Shown: positions 1-12,491 of the stretch, one piece after another
Layout of the letters: every line of letters begins with the position of its first letter
How positions within the stretch are numbered: position 1 is the stretch's first letter
DNA from: Paenibacillus wynnii
GTDB taxonomy: Bacteria; Bacillota; Bacilli; Paenibacillales; Paenibacillaceae
NCBI RefSeq assembly: GCF_030812855.1
Contig: NZ_JAUSTK010000019.1
Location: forward strand, 1-64,000
Reading direction: 5' to 3'
DNA: 64,000 nt
The notes under the pieces: generated by a model
Told to the model about the DNA's origin: nothing
The model's input: the letters and a program-made list of their open reading frames with translations, nothing else
Databases searched by the model: none
Program-made: the position numbers and the translations under genes

Positions 1-36
1 TTATGGATTGAGTAGTGAAAACAAATCATAATTATA

Positions 37-225
37 CATTTTTAGTAATTTATTTAAACTATATTTTTCATGTCAGCATTTGTGCATGTCTAGTGTACTT
101 TATGCAACTAAAATGGGGGCATTAGGCGCTTTTCGCAGAAATCATTGGGTTTAGTTGTACTAAATACAGCTATTAGTCCGAATTGGTGGAAAGAGAGAAG
201 TTTAGTTGCAGAAAGTACAATTAAA
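37..225. repeat. Palindrome array 1 (four-site phased repeat)
   Basis: Three clear copies of an interrupted 25-bp palindrome (arms TTTAGTTG and CAACTAAA around a CTTTA/TAAAG core) lie at 88-112, 150-174 and 201-225, with start-to-start spacing of 62 and 51 bp. A degenerate fourth copy is visible near 38-63, about 50 bp upstream of the first. The same architecture recurs at 24521-24709 and 41587-41775. No gene is visible across it. Function unknown. Confidence 0.75.
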
Positions 226-330
226 TCGACAATCGAAGGGGTAAAGAAGGTAGGGAACGTTAAAGGGGTTGATATAGGTGGACGAAAAGCTTAATGTTGT
301 AAATACTATGAAGTCAGATAAAGGGTAAGA

Positions 331-559
331 AAATTATAGTCTTTGCAACTTTAGAGAAGAAGCCAGATCAGTACATTATCAGCCACTGAGCTCAGATAAG
401 AATAGTTGGCCAAGGGCGAGGAAGCTAATCAAGTCTAAGGGGTTTCCGGTTATTGCAGGTACTACAAATGCAATTGATCATAAAACGGTGGTTATGTATG
501 CATCGAGTAAGGGTTCGGGAATGTATCATTTATTCGTTATGCAGGAGGTGAAAGTGTGA
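331..559 (+). pseudogene. Decayed open frame, C-terminal remnant
   Basis: From about 331 there is an open frame of roughly 75 codons with no usable ATG. Its C-terminal part has a protein-like composition (GFPVIAGTTNAIDHKTVVMY is part of it). It ends in a TGA at 557-559 that overlaps the GTG start of the next gene, which is how translationally coupled genes look. An in-frame TAA sits just upstream. The likeliest reading is the 3' end of a gene whose 5' part has been lost or frameshifted. I do not recognise the family, and it could be chance. Confidence 0.3.
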
Positions 560-741
560 GTAAGAAGAACCAACCAGGGGCGGTGCTTGCAGCTTCTGCG
601 CTGTTAATTGTACTTAGCACCCAAATTCACCCTGAAAATTCACCGCTGTTGGGTATTGTTCAGACGGTTCTGCTTGGAGTCGGAATGGTAGGCTGCTGTA
701 TGGCCATCTGGACCTTTAGTAGAGGTAGCAGGAAAAAGTAA
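556..741 (+). CDS. Small hydrophobic protein with two membrane segments
   Basis: A 61-residue protein starting at GTG 556, preceded by a strong GGAGGTG ribosome binding site at 543-549. After a short polar N-terminus (MSKKNQ) there are two hydrophobic stretches, about residues 9-23 and 33-53, and a basic tail (SRGSRKK). This predicts a two-pass membrane protein with the tail in the cytoplasm. The start overlaps the stop of the decayed frame upstream and a good terminator follows, so it is the last gene of a short unit. I recognise no family. Small phage membrane proteins such as holins look similar, but nothing else phage-like is near. Confidence 0.5.
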   Translation: MSKKNQPGAVLAASALLIVLSTQIHPENSPLLGIVQTVLLGVGMVGCCMAIWTFSRGSRKK

Positions 742-783
742 ATGGTACAGAAAATAAGCTAGGGGCAGTTGCCCCGGCTAATG

Positions 784-824
784 AACCAGTAAGATCATAA
801 CTCATGATCTCACTGGTTTTTTTT
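784..824 (+). terminator. Rho-independent terminator
   Basis: Near-perfect stem formed by AACCAGTAAGATCAT and its complement across a short ACTC loop, followed by eight T residues. It ends the unit carrying the small membrane protein. Confidence 0.85.
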
Positions 825-929
825 ATTCTGAATGTATTGGAGCCACAATAATTGGTGTAAGGAAGATGAGCTGGTCTTTTCATTATTAGAAAACAAAAAA
901 TATTGCACATAGGATAAAGAAGTTAGAAT

Positions 930-957
930 TTAAAGCGTTTTCAACCCGTTCTATAAT
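930..957 (+). promoter_or_regulatory. cre-like site and -10 box of the sugar operon
   Basis: TTAAAGCGTTTTCA at 930-943 matches the CcpA cre consensus (TGWAANCGNTNWCA) well in its core and right half. A perfect TATAAT follows at 952-957, and no strong -35 is visible. Known CcpA behaviour at sites overlapping the promoter suggests glucose repression of the whole locus. Confidence 0.6.
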
Positions 958-989
958 CAAGATACGATAAAAGAAAGGGGTTGTATGCA

Positions 990-2450
990 TTGTCGAATTT
1001 GTTCTACAAACCGGAGGGGGCTTGGATAGGAGACCTCATCCCCTTCTACAAAGACGGTACCTTCCGTTTGTTCTATCTTCATGATTGGAGGGAGAACAAG
1101 AAAATTCATGGTGAAGGAACCTCCTGGTTCGAGCTCCGCACAAGCGATTTCGTGCACTACGAAGAAAAAGGCGAAATGCTGAAGCATGGAAGTGTGAGTG
1201 AGCAAGATATGAACTGTTATACCGGCTCCATTATCGAAGCCGAAGGAGAATACCATCTATACTACACCGGCCTCAATCCACACCCGGAATTCGTGGAGGA
1301 CGGCGTGCCGCTCCAATGCATCATGCACGCCGTAAGCACGGATATGGAATCGTGGCGGAAAATTCCCGAAGATACCTTCTATTCGGACGGGATTCAATAT
1401 GAAAGACATGATTGGCGCGATCCCTTCGTCTTCTGGAACGAAGAGGCGGGAGAGTATTGGATGCTTCTCGCAGCAAGGAACAAAGAAGGTCCATCCCGGC
1501 GCCGGGGGAGTATTGGATTGTGCGCTTCCAAGGATCTTAAGAAATGGGAAATCCGTAAACCTTTCTGGGATCCGAAAATGTACGTGACACACGAATGCCC
1601 GGATTTGTTCCGGATCGGAGAATGGTGGTATCTGGTTTACTCCACGTTCTCGGACCGGTTCGTCACCCATTACCGTATGAGCAAATCGCTCAGCGGACCT
1701 TGGACGGCCCCGAGAAACGACGCGTTTGACGCCAGAGCATTCTATGCCGCAAAAACATGGAGTGACGGAAACAAACGGTACGCTTTTGGTTGGGATCCAA
1801 GCAAGGAAAACGAGGATGATTACGCAGATTGGGAATGGGCCGGTAATTTGGTCGTACACGAAGTCGTTCAAGAACCGGATGGATCGTTAACGGTTCGCAT
1901 ACCCGAGACCGTTTCCCATTATTTTGCTAAAAAGCAGGCTGCTGTGTGGGGTTCGCGGCTTGGGGACTGGAAGGAGTCAGAGGGACGTATAAGTACGGGG
2001 GCTAATGAAACATTCTCTTGCATATCAGCCGGCTCCATGCCCGAAGTTTGCAAGATTTCGACCCGGCTGTCCTTCTCCGAAGGGACCAGAAGCTGTGGCA
2101 TCATGCTTCGCGCAAGCGAGGATCTAGATGAAGCCTATTACATTCGCCTTGAACCCATTCATAACCGTCTGGTAATCGATATGTGGCCCCGCCGGGTGAA
2201 GGGTGAGGCGCAATGGCACATCGACGGTGACCGTCCACATGCGGTAGAGTTGGAGGTGCCGATAGAATTACAAGCCGGTACGGCTTACGATATCACGATT
2301 GTTGTGGAGAATTCCGTTTGCGTTGTGTACTTGGCCGATCAGGTCGCCATGACCACACGGTTGTATAATTTGAAAACCGGTAACTGGGGTTGCTTTGTCC
2401 AGGAAGGCCAAGCGCAATTTGAACAGGCATCTATTTCGATTCCCAACTAA
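990..2450 (+). CDS. GH32-like glycoside hydrolase
   Basis: Probable cytoplasmic glycosidase of clan GH-J; no signal peptide is visible. Numbered from TTG 981, the three conserved acidic elements are D18 in WIGDLIPFY (the place of the WMNDPNG nucleophile), the RDP motif at 146-148, and E205-C206 in HECPDLF (the acid/base motif). Five-bladed propeller repeats fill the N-terminal ~300 residues. A C-terminal beta-sandwich typical of GH32 covers about 320-489. Two TTG starts are in frame. TTG 990 lies 9 nt from AAAGGGG (974-980), whereas TTG 981 abuts it, so 990 is preferred. First gene of the ABC transporter operon. The preserved RDP and EC motifs suggest a fructan- or sucrose-like substrate, but the altered first motif means the sugar is uncertain. 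Confidence 0.8.
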   Translation: MSNLFYKPEGAWIGDLIPFYKDGTFRLFYLHDWRENKKIHGEGTSWFELRTSDFVHYEEKGEMLKHGSVSEQDMNCYTGSIIEAEGEYHLYYTGLNPHPEFVEDGVPLQCIMHAVSTDMESWRKIPEDTFYSDGIQYERHDWRDPFVFWNEEAGEYWMLLAARNKEGPSRRRGSIGLCASKDLKKWEIRKPFWDPKMYVTHECPDLFRIGEWWYLVYSTFSDRFVTHYRMSKSLSGPWTAPRNDAFDARAFYAAKTWSDGNKRYAFGWDPSKENEDDYADWEWAGNLVVHEVVQEPDGSLTVRIPETVSHYFAKKQAAVWGSRLGDWKESEGRISTGANETFSCISAGSMPEVCKISTRLSFSEGTRSCGIMLRASEDLDEAYYIRLEPIHNRLVIDMWPRRVKGEAQWHIDGDRPHAVELEVPIELQAGTAYDITIVVENSVCVVYLADQVAMTTRLYNLKTGNWGCFVQEGQAQFEQASISIPN

Positions 2451-2465
2451 CAGGAGGTTTTATAG

Positions 2466-3815
2466 ATGAAACGTTACGTCAAATGGTTGAGTCTCGCATT
2501 ATCGCTTGTTATCCTGATACCATTGCTGAGCGCATGCGGAGGGGATAACAACTCTAATAACAACGCTGCAGAAACGGCAAATAAGGGTCAAAAGGCGAAC
2601 AAGAAAACGTATAAATGGTTTGTCGCCCGCGGAGTAGATGGCCCTCAGGCTGTTACCGTAAAGGAAATTGCGGACGAATTTTCCAAAACGCATCCGGAAT
2701 TTGAGCTGGTTATGGAAGGCACAGGCGATCGTCCATCTTATTTGCAGAAACTGCGGACATTGATCGCAAGCAACGAGATGCCCGCTATGTTCGATACTGA
2801 TCCAGATGCCTATGCCTCCAAGCTGGTAGAGCAAGGCAAGCTGGTGGACATGAAAAAGATGCTGCAAGATCTTGGGAAATATGAAGATTTCCGTCCGATT
2901 GCTTTGCAATATCAACAGTTCGCTGACGGTTCCATGTACACGCTCCCACTCGAATTTGGGATCGAGGTATTCTGGTACAACATTAAGATGTTTAAGGATC
3001 TCGGCCTTGAGCCGCCAAAGACGTTTGATGAGTTCATAAAGGTGTCCGAGACACTGAAACAGAACAAGATCACCCCGATTGCCGTCGACGGTAAGGACAA
3101 ATGGCCGGTTCTTCGGTACCTGGCATACAAACCGTTCCGCATGACCGGTAATGACTTTATCGAGAGCGTCAAGCAAGGCAAGGCATCATTCAAGGATCCG
3201 GCCGGAATGGCAGGTATAAAGTTAGTTCACGAACTGGGTACTAAAGGGTACTTCCAACAAGGGTTCACTGCGACCGATTACACCGCGGCACGCGACCTGT
3301 TCCTAGCTGGTAAAACCGGTATCTATTACATGGGTTCATGGGAAACGATGAATTTCGCAAATGATAAAATCAGTGCTGAAATGAAGGACAACATCGGATT
3401 TTTCCGGCTTCCTATGATGGAAGGGGCCAAGACGGCGGATAACGATTATTTTATCAATTCGGGCATCGGTGTTGCATTCAACCAAGAGACCTTCGATGAT
3501 ACGATGAAGGAATTCGTTAAATTCCTCCTGGAGAAATATCCGGAAGCCTATACGAAAAAAGGACAATTCTCCCCTTTTAATTATTCGGTTGACCAAGGAC
3601 AAGGAATGCCGGAAATTTTCTATAACATTCAAGACGAAATCGCCAAAGCTGGAAATGTCTTTGCGGTTCCGTGGGATACGCGCCTGGACCCGGCCACAAA
3701 TGAACTGCTTGGCAACGAGCTTAATGCCTTGGCTCTTGGAGCTCACACCCCGGATGAATTTGCGGAATTAATGGATCAAGCCATTAAGGAAAACGCTCCG
3801 AAATATTTCAAATAA
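2466..3815 (+). CDS. ABC sugar-binding lipoprotein (family 1)
   Basis: 449-residue extracellular solute-binding protein of the carbohydrate uptake family CUT1. The N-terminus is a lipoprotein signal (basic KRYVK, hydrophobic core, lipobox LSAC with the lipidated cysteine at 24), followed by an Asn/Gly linker. The body has the MalE/MsmE-like pattern, including FLAGKTGIYYMGSWE around residue 280. AGGAGG lies just upstream of ATG. It is 15 nt downstream of the hydrolase gene and precedes the two permeases. No ATPase is encoded here. CUT1 systems of this kind usually share a general MsmX-type ATPase, so one elsewhere in the genome is inferred. Confidence 0.9.
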   Translation: MKRYVKWLSLALSLVILIPLLSACGGDNNSNNNAAETANKGQKANKKTYKWFVARGVDGPQAVTVKEIADEFSKTHPEFELVMEGTGDRPSYLQKLRTLIASNEMPAMFDTDPDAYASKLVEQGKLVDMKKMLQDLGKYEDFRPIALQYQQFADGSMYTLPLEFGIEVFWYNIKMFKDLGLEPPKTFDEFIKVSETLKQNKITPIAVDGKDKWPVLRYLAYKPFRMTGNDFIESVKQGKASFKDPAGMAGIKLVHELGTKGYFQQGFTATDYTAARDLFLAGKTGIYYMGSWETMNFANDKISAEMKDNIGFFRLPMMEGAKTADNDYFINSGIGVAFNQETFDDTMKEFVKFLLEKYPEAYTKKGQFSPFNYSVDQGQGMPEIFYNIQDEIAKAGNVFAVPWDTRLDPATNELLGNELNALALGAHTPDEFAELMDQAIKENAPKYFK

Positions 3816-3900
3816 CTTTGCTGATCAAGCTGGCCAACCGAGATTCGATTGGCCGGCTATGAAAGTAAAAAACAATATTAGAATGGGGAATGAGGAAGGC

Positions 3901-4782
3901 ATGGATAAAGTCCTACGCAATCACAAAGCCGTTCTAGTCTTCTTGCTGCCGGCATTACTCGTGTATTTATTCACCGTTCTAGCGCCCATCCTTTGGTCGA
4001 TCTACTTCAGCTTTTTCTCCTGGGACGGGGTTTCCGATATGGTCTATATCGGCTTTGACAATTATACCAAGATGTTCGGCGGAGATAAGACGTTCTGGAA
4101 GGCATTCAGCAACAATTTGATCTATGTGTTCATTATTGTGGTGATGCAAGTGTTTCTCGGTTTGCTGGTTGCCATCTTGCTGACTAGCATCACCAAAGGC
4201 AGAGAATTATTTAAAACGTTGTATTTTGCTCCCGCTATTATCACATCGGTAGCTATAGCACAGTTGTTCCAGAACGTATACTCGTTCGAGCCTGTCGGAA
4301 TATTGAACTTTTGTCTGCAGCAGATCGGTCTTGGAGACTGGAGCAGGCCTTGGCTTTCCGACTTGAAGTGGGCGTTGTCTGCGGTATCGATACCCGAAGG
4401 TTGGCGTTATATCGGTCTTTATATGATCATTTTATATACTGCGCTCATTTCCATTCCTTCCGATATCGAGGAAGCCGCCAGAATTGACGGAGCTTCTTCC
4501 TGGAACCTGTTTCGATCGATCAAAATGCCGATGATCAAGCCGGTACTGATGGTTTCTGTCATTATGGCCACTACGGGGGCTTTAAAAGGGTTCGACATTC
4601 CGTATCTCATGACGAACGGGGGGCCGGGCCGCGTGACGGAGTTATTGCCGACATATATGTACAAAACCGCATTCTCTAGTCTGAACTTCGGCTACGGCAG
4701 CGCTATGGCCGTATTTATTGTCATTGAAAGCCTCATTGCAGTCGCCTTTATCAGACGGATGATGGACAGTAAGGAGACCTGA
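3901..4782 (+). CDS. ABC sugar permease, MalF/UgpA type
   Basis: Integral membrane permease with about six transmembrane segments and the ATPase-docking EAA loop (EEAARIDGASSWNLFRSIKMP) before the last two helices. Upstream in-frame ATGs exist at 3859 and 3883, but 3901 has a GAGGAAGG sequence just before it and gives the usual ~293 residues. It forms the heterodimeric channel with the next gene, from which it is separated by only 3 nt. Confidence 0.9.
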   Translation: MDKVLRNHKAVLVFLLPALLVYLFTVLAPILWSIYFSFFSWDGVSDMVYIGFDNYTKMFGGDKTFWKAFSNNLIYVFIIVVMQVFLGLLVAILLTSITKGRELFKTLYFAPAIITSVAIAQLFQNVYSFEPVGILNFCLQQIGLGDWSRPWLSDLKWALSAVSIPEGWRYIGLYMIILYTALISIPSDIEEAARIDGASSWNLFRSIKMPMIKPVLMVSVIMATTGALKGFDIPYLMTNGGPGRVTELLPTYMYKTAFSSLNFGYGSAMAVFIVIESLIAVAFIRRMMDSKET

Positions 4783-4785
4783 AAA

Positions 4786-5619
4786 ATGAAACCTTCCAGC
4801 TATTCCAAGGCGATTCTCGTGATTATTTCCTTTGCTCTGCTTGTCATTCAAGTTTATCCGCTTATTTGGGTGTTCATCTCTAGTTTTAAGGCGCCTACCG
4901 ATTTTTCTGGCAACAATCCGCTTAGTCTGCCCAGCCGATTCACAGTCGAAAATTATCTCAGGGTTTGGAACAAAGGGAATTTAGGTACTTATTTCTTCAA
5001 TAGTATCATCGTTGCCGTGACAACCATCGTGCTAGTGATCCTGCTCAGCGCCATGGCCGCTTTCGTTATTGAGAAGATGCGTTTTAAATGGAGTCAAAGC
5101 GTGTTGTTCTTATTCCTGTGCGGTATCATGATCCCGATCCAAGTCGTGCTTATACCGCTTTTCATTCTTTATAACAAAACGGGACTTATCAATACGCTCA
5201 CTTCCCTAATTTTACCCCAAGTTGGTTTTGCACTGCCGATCTCGATTTATCTGTTCGTCAGCTTCTATAAATATATCTCGAACGAGATTATGGAGGCCGC
5301 CGTTATGGACGGTTGCGGTGTTTACCAGGTTTTCTGGCGGATGATTTTCCCTCTATCGCGCAATACGATCGTTACGGTTGTTGTCATGAATCTGATTTTC
5401 GTCTGGAATGAGTTTATCTTCGCAAATACGTTTATTCACGACCTGAAATCGCGAACCATTCCGGTTGGCTTAATGGATTATATCGGCCAGTACGGATTGA
5501 CGGATTGGGGAGCGACCTACGCCGCAATCAGCATCACGACAATCCCGACCATGATTGTGTACTTCATTTTCAACAAGAGCGTTATTTCCGGCATGACCGC
5601 AGGAGCGACTAAAGGTTGA
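4786..5619 (+). CDS. ABC sugar permease, MalG/UgpE type
   Basis: 277-residue second permease of the importer. It has six hydrophobic segments and an EAA-type loop (EAAVMDGCGVYQVFWRMIFP), in which a cysteine follows the conserved glycine. AAGGAGACC supplies the binding site, and the gene is nearly contiguous with the first permease, indicating translational coupling. After its stop, 73 nt separate it from the sensor kinase gene, with no obvious terminator, so all six genes may be co-transcribed. Confidence 0.9.
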   Translation: MKPSSYSKAILVIISFALLVIQVYPLIWVFISSFKAPTDFSGNNPLSLPSRFTVENYLRVWNKGNLGTYFFNSIIVAVTTIVLVILLSAMAAFVIEKMRFKWSQSVLFLFLCGIMIPIQVVLIPLFILYNKTGLINTLTSLILPQVGFALPISIYLFVSFYKYISNEIMEAAVMDGCGVYQVFWRMIFPLSRNTIVTVVVMNLIFVWNEFIFANTFIHDLKSRTIPVGLMDYIGQYGLTDWGATYAAISITTIPTMIVYFIFNKSVISGMTAGATKG

Positions 5620-5692
5620 TCTCCCAAATAGCTTTGGTACAAGTTATACTGAAAGTACCAGGCTTTATACTTTTCTCAGCCAGAGGGATATC

Positions 5693-7432
5693 ATGAAAAT
5701 AAACCGGCCATTTCTGTCGATCAGTATCCGAAGCAAGATTATCATATTATCTATCGCCTGTTCCTTGCTGCCGCTTGTCCTTATCGCCTCCGTAACCTTT
5801 GTCTATTTGAGCAAGGTGGTAGAGAACAAGGTGTCTGATACCACCTCCAATTTGCTGGGCTCCATCAATTGGAATATCCAAACATTCGTGAATGACGTTG
5901 AGACGATCTCTAAACTTATGTTGTCTTCACGAGACGTTCAAACCTTCCTATCCTATAACAAGGATGATTTTAAGGAAATTTATGACCTCCAGAATGCCAC
6001 TCGTAATCTGGTTGTCAATATTACAAACAACAAATCGTATATACGTTACGTATACGTAGGCAGCGGGAAAAGGGAACTCATTGTCACGAGCCAATGGGAC
6101 AGATTCACTTACGACAATATCTATCAGGCTGTTTCCCGGTCGAAATGGTACAGCCAAGTGAGCGGCATGGGGGGGCGGGGATTGTGGCTGAACAGTGATG
6201 AAGTCCGGATCATCAAGAACAGTCCAGACTTACTGCTGTTCGGCAAACGATTAAATAACCTCGATACACTCGAACCGATCGGCATGTTGATCATTTCAAT
6301 CGATCGACGCGTCTTCGATGAAATGTTCAAAGACATTACTAATGCGGAAAACGGGCATTTGATGATTCTGGAGCAAAATAAAGTCATTTACCATAATTCC
6401 CGTACCGCCAATTTAAGACAGATTTCTAAAAAGGAATTGAGCCTGCTCTATGATTTGCCTGAACAAGGCACCCGCATCGAAACAATGGGCGGAGAACGAT
6501 ATGTCATCACCTTCGATACGAATCCGGGAACCCGGTGGAAAGTGGTCAGTATGATCCCCTATTCGAATATCAATTCGGAAATCGTCTTGATTCGTAATGT
6601 TACGATCTCATTGACGCTGTTGGCTTTCCTGCTTGCCGCCTATGGTTCGTATTTGATCTCAAAGCGAATCACGAAGCAATTGACCTTGCTCTCCTCCGTC
6701 GCCCGAAAAGCGGTCAAACGGGATGAAATTGAAGGAATCCTCTTTGAAGAGGAAGACGAAATCGGGAAAATTGGCAATCAATTCTTACGGACCTTCCGCA
6801 CTAATACCGAATTATCGGATAAATTGATCGAAGCCAAGCTGAAGGAGAAGGAAGCGGAGCTGCATGCGCTGCAGAGTCAAATCAACCCACATTTCCTATA
6901 CAATACGCTGAATTCTATCTATTTGATGGCGGAAAGAATCGGTGCTAAGAATATTTCCAAAATGGTCATGTCTCTTTCTAACATTTTCAAATTAAGCTTG
7001 AACAACGGGGACTACATTACGACTGTCGGCAATGAAATTGACCAAGTGAAAAATTATTTGGAGATTCAGAATATCCGCTATAACGGAAAATTTGAGGTGA
7101 CAATCGACCTCGAACCGGGAATTGAGCATAATCGTATGCTAAAACTGCTTATTCAGCCGTTAGTAGAAAATGCGATTTTTCATGGAATTGAGTTGAAAGA
7201 GGACAAAGGAAACATTGCCATTCGGGGCCGAATTGAAGGGGAAACGCTTGTATTCGAAGTCGAGGATGACGGAGTGGGTTTTGATCCTACTGTTATGCAG
7301 CCGAGGGGATACGCCTTAAGGAACATACAGGAAAGGATTCAATTGCATTACGGCCAAGACCGGGGGATCCACATAGACAGTGTTCCGGGCACCGGCACCA
7401 AAGTTACCCTTGAGATCGGCATAATGGATTAA
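5693..7432 (+). CDS. YesM-type sensor histidine kinase
   Basis: 579-residue membrane kinase. Transmembrane helices lie at about 15-40 and 303-322 and flank an extracellular dCACHE-like domain. A HAMP region (~322-375) and a His_kinase domain follow, with phospho-acceptor H400 in QINPHFLYNTLNS. The C-terminal HATPase carries an N box (QPLVENAIFHG) and a GXG motif (DDGVGF). Together with the next gene it forms the two-component pair that typically senses extracellular oligosaccharide or the loaded binding protein and activates the adjacent transporter operon. The partner and role come from family and gene order. Confidence 0.92.
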   Translation: MKINRPFLSISIRSKIIILSIACSLLPLVLIASVTFVYLSKVVENKVSDTTSNLLGSINWNIQTFVNDVETISKLMLSSRDVQTFLSYNKDDFKEIYDLQNATRNLVVNITNNKSYIRYVYVGSGKRELIVTSQWDRFTYDNIYQAVSRSKWYSQVSGMGGRGLWLNSDEVRIIKNSPDLLLFGKRLNNLDTLEPIGMLIISIDRRVFDEMFKDITNAENGHLMILEQNKVIYHNSRTANLRQISKKELSLLYDLPEQGTRIETMGGERYVITFDTNPGTRWKVVSMIPYSNINSEIVLIRNVTISLTLLAFLLAAYGSYLISKRITKQLTLLSSVARKAVKRDEIEGILFEEEDEIGKIGNQFLRTFRTNTELSDKLIEAKLKEKEAELHALQSQINPHFLYNTLNSIYLMAERIGAKNISKMVMSLSNIFKLSLNNGDYITTVGNEIDQVKNYLEIQNIRYNGKFEVTIDLEPGIEHNRMLKLLIQPLVENAIFHGIELKEDKGNIAIRGRIEGETLVFEVEDDGVGFDPTVMQPRGYALRNIQERIQLHYGQDRGIHIDSVPGTGTKVTLEIGIMD

Positions 7433-7460
7433 GGTCGGGCTATGAAGGTGGGAACGCATC

Positions 7461-9017
7461 ATGTATAAACTTTTTATAGCGGATGACGAACAGCTTGTGG
7501 TAGAAACATTATCGGCCTTGATTGATTGGAACGCATACGGGATACAGATCGTGGGAACGGCAAATAACGGCAAACAAGCATTGGAACGGATTCTTCAATT
7601 GGATCCAGACGTTGTCCTGACAGATATTCGGATGCCCGGCCTGAACGGGCTCGAGCTGATCCGTGCTCTAAAGGAGAAAGGCCACAAGGCGGAATGTATT
7701 ATCGTAAGCGGATATTCCGAGTTTGAATACGCAAAAGAAGCCATTGAGCTGGAGGCGGTAGATTATCTGATCAAGCCGGCAGAACTCAAGGAAGTAACCA
7801 AGACCGTCTCGAGGGCGGTCGAGCGCCTGGAACGTAAAGCGGATCAAACGGGAAATCGCCCTGAGCTTCGAATTGCAAGAGCATTAGATCGGGCGGTGTT
7901 TACTGATCTAATCGTCCACGCAAAGCGACCGTCGTTCGATCAGACGCCATACGAACGATATGACCAGTTTGCGGCCATCGTGTTCGGAAGCTCGTCGATG
8001 CTTTGGCTCGAACGAATGAAGAACAATGACCTTATGGATGCTCTCCTCAGCTTTTTGGCGAATCGCGGAATCGTCGTGGATCTGCTCTACGAGCAGCAGA
8101 AAGTTATCTTATTATGCATGGCAGCTCTAGAGGAATACGCGCCATTAACGGATATTCTGATGGCTGCAGCAGAAACGTTTTCGAATGACAGCTCATCGGA
8201 CGATATTTCATTGTCGTTTGGAATCGGTCCGGTTGTAACCGAAATCATGCATGCGCACATCTCTTTTTTGGCAGCCGACAAGGCATGTCAAATGGGTTTA
8301 TTCTTCGGCGTTCCGGTAATGGATGGGAACAGTTGGCTTGAGATCACCCGTGATTCCGAGAGATTGATCTCCGATTGGTCCGACCAAATACAATCCTTCG
8401 TCCGTTATGAACAGAAAGAGTTCGAAGAGATGCTCGTACGCTGGACGGAATGGGGGACGGTGCGATTGATCGCTCCTATTACCCTGAAGAAGGCCGGCAT
8501 AGATTGGGTGAACCGGTTACTCGATCTGATCGAGCAGGACTATGGGATCAAGATCGAGATCGTAATCGGAGACCGGACGCGACTGATTGACGGGATACTG
8601 GAAGCGCCGAACTGGGCGTCTTTGCAGAAACAGTGCCAGGATTTTGCGCAGAGTGTGCAATTTTATTTGAACGTAACGAAAACCACCCTGAAAGAAAAGG
8701 TGGTTCAAGAAATCAAAGCCTATCTGGAATCCCATTATCATGAAGATATTCAACTCGATCAATTGGCGAATCGATTCGATCTCAACTCTTCCTATGTAAG
8801 CAACTTATACTCCAAATCGACGGGACAGACGATTATTGAATATGTCACCTTCCTACGCATTCAGAATGCGAAACAGATGCTGAGGGAAAGCAGTTTCAAA
8901 ATCTCTAAAATATCGCAGAACGTCGGGTATGATAATCAGCGGTATTTCTGCCAAGTTTTCAAGAAACATGTGGGTGTAAGTCCTGGTCAGTATAGGGATG
9001 ACCATATGATGAGATAA
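7461..9017 (+). CDS. YesN-type response regulator with AraC output domain
   Basis: 518 residues. The receiver domain at 1-120 has acidic pocket D8/D9, phospho-acceptor D55 in LTDIRMPG, and conserved K in YLIKPAE. A long middle region (~130-400) of the kind usual in YesN proteins follows. The C-terminal AraC domain has two helix-turn-helix units (LANRFDLNSSYVSNLY and ISQNVGYDNQRYFCQVFKKHVG). The start has AAGGTGGG upstream and lies 28 nt after yesM-type gene's stop. Probably activates the upstream hydrolase/transporter operon. A converging terminator follows. Confidence 0.92.
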   Translation: MYKLFIADDEQLVVETLSALIDWNAYGIQIVGTANNGKQALERILQLDPDVVLTDIRMPGLNGLELIRALKEKGHKAECIIVSGYSEFEYAKEAIELEAVDYLIKPAELKEVTKTVSRAVERLERKADQTGNRPELRIARALDRAVFTDLIVHAKRPSFDQTPYERYDQFAAIVFGSSSMLWLERMKNNDLMDALLSFLANRGIVVDLLYEQQKVILLCMAALEEYAPLTDILMAAAETFSNDSSSDDISLSFGIGPVVTEIMHAHISFLAADKACQMGLFFGVPVMDGNSWLEITRDSERLISDWSDQIQSFVRYEQKEFEEMLVRWTEWGTVRLIAPITLKKAGIDWVNRLLDLIEQDYGIKIEIVIGDRTRLIDGILEAPNWASLQKQCQDFAQSVQFYLNVTKTTLKEKVVQEIKAYLESHYHEDIQLDQLANRFDLNSSYVSNLYSKSTGQTIIEYVTFLRIQNAKQMLRESSFKISKISQNVGYDNQRYFCQVFKKHVGVSPGQYRDDHMMR

Positions 9018-9172
9018 ACGAACGAGAGCAGTGATTTTCGAATTTCGGCTAGGGAAATTCATAAAAGTGCAGAGGTCGTCTATCGGATGAGGAAAGCTCT
9101 AAATTGGATGGGTGAGTGATAGGAAGGTAGAACTCCTATAACGGTGATGTATGTATCCACATAGATAAAGAG

Positions 9173-9226
9173 GGGTCTCCCAAAAAAGCCATGCTTGAAT
9201 CGGCTAATGGGAGACCCTTTTTTTTT
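9173..9226. terminator. Terminator between converging genes
   Basis: GGGTCTCCC (9173-9181) pairs with GGGAGACCC (9209-9217), followed by nine T on the plus strand. The A-rich stretch inside the loop helps less on the other strand. It terminates the sugar operon and may serve the converging lacZ. Confidence 0.85.
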
Positions 9227-9246
9227 GCTATTACTTAGTTCCTTAC

Positions 9247-12402
<3,156 letters not shown>

Positions 12403-12491
12403 TTATATTATATTCACATTATATAGACCTGATTTCCTAAATTATATGCAAGTATTTTCAAGTGACTATAACAATATGAAACGGAGTCGTT

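Noticed and set aside
1257..1871. 204-codon minus-strand frame
   Set aside because: Entirely antisense to the GH32-like gene, with no RBS and no recognisable motifs.
2499..3176. 225-codon minus-strand frame
   Set aside because: Antisense to the sugar-binding lipoprotein gene; composition is that of a shadow frame.
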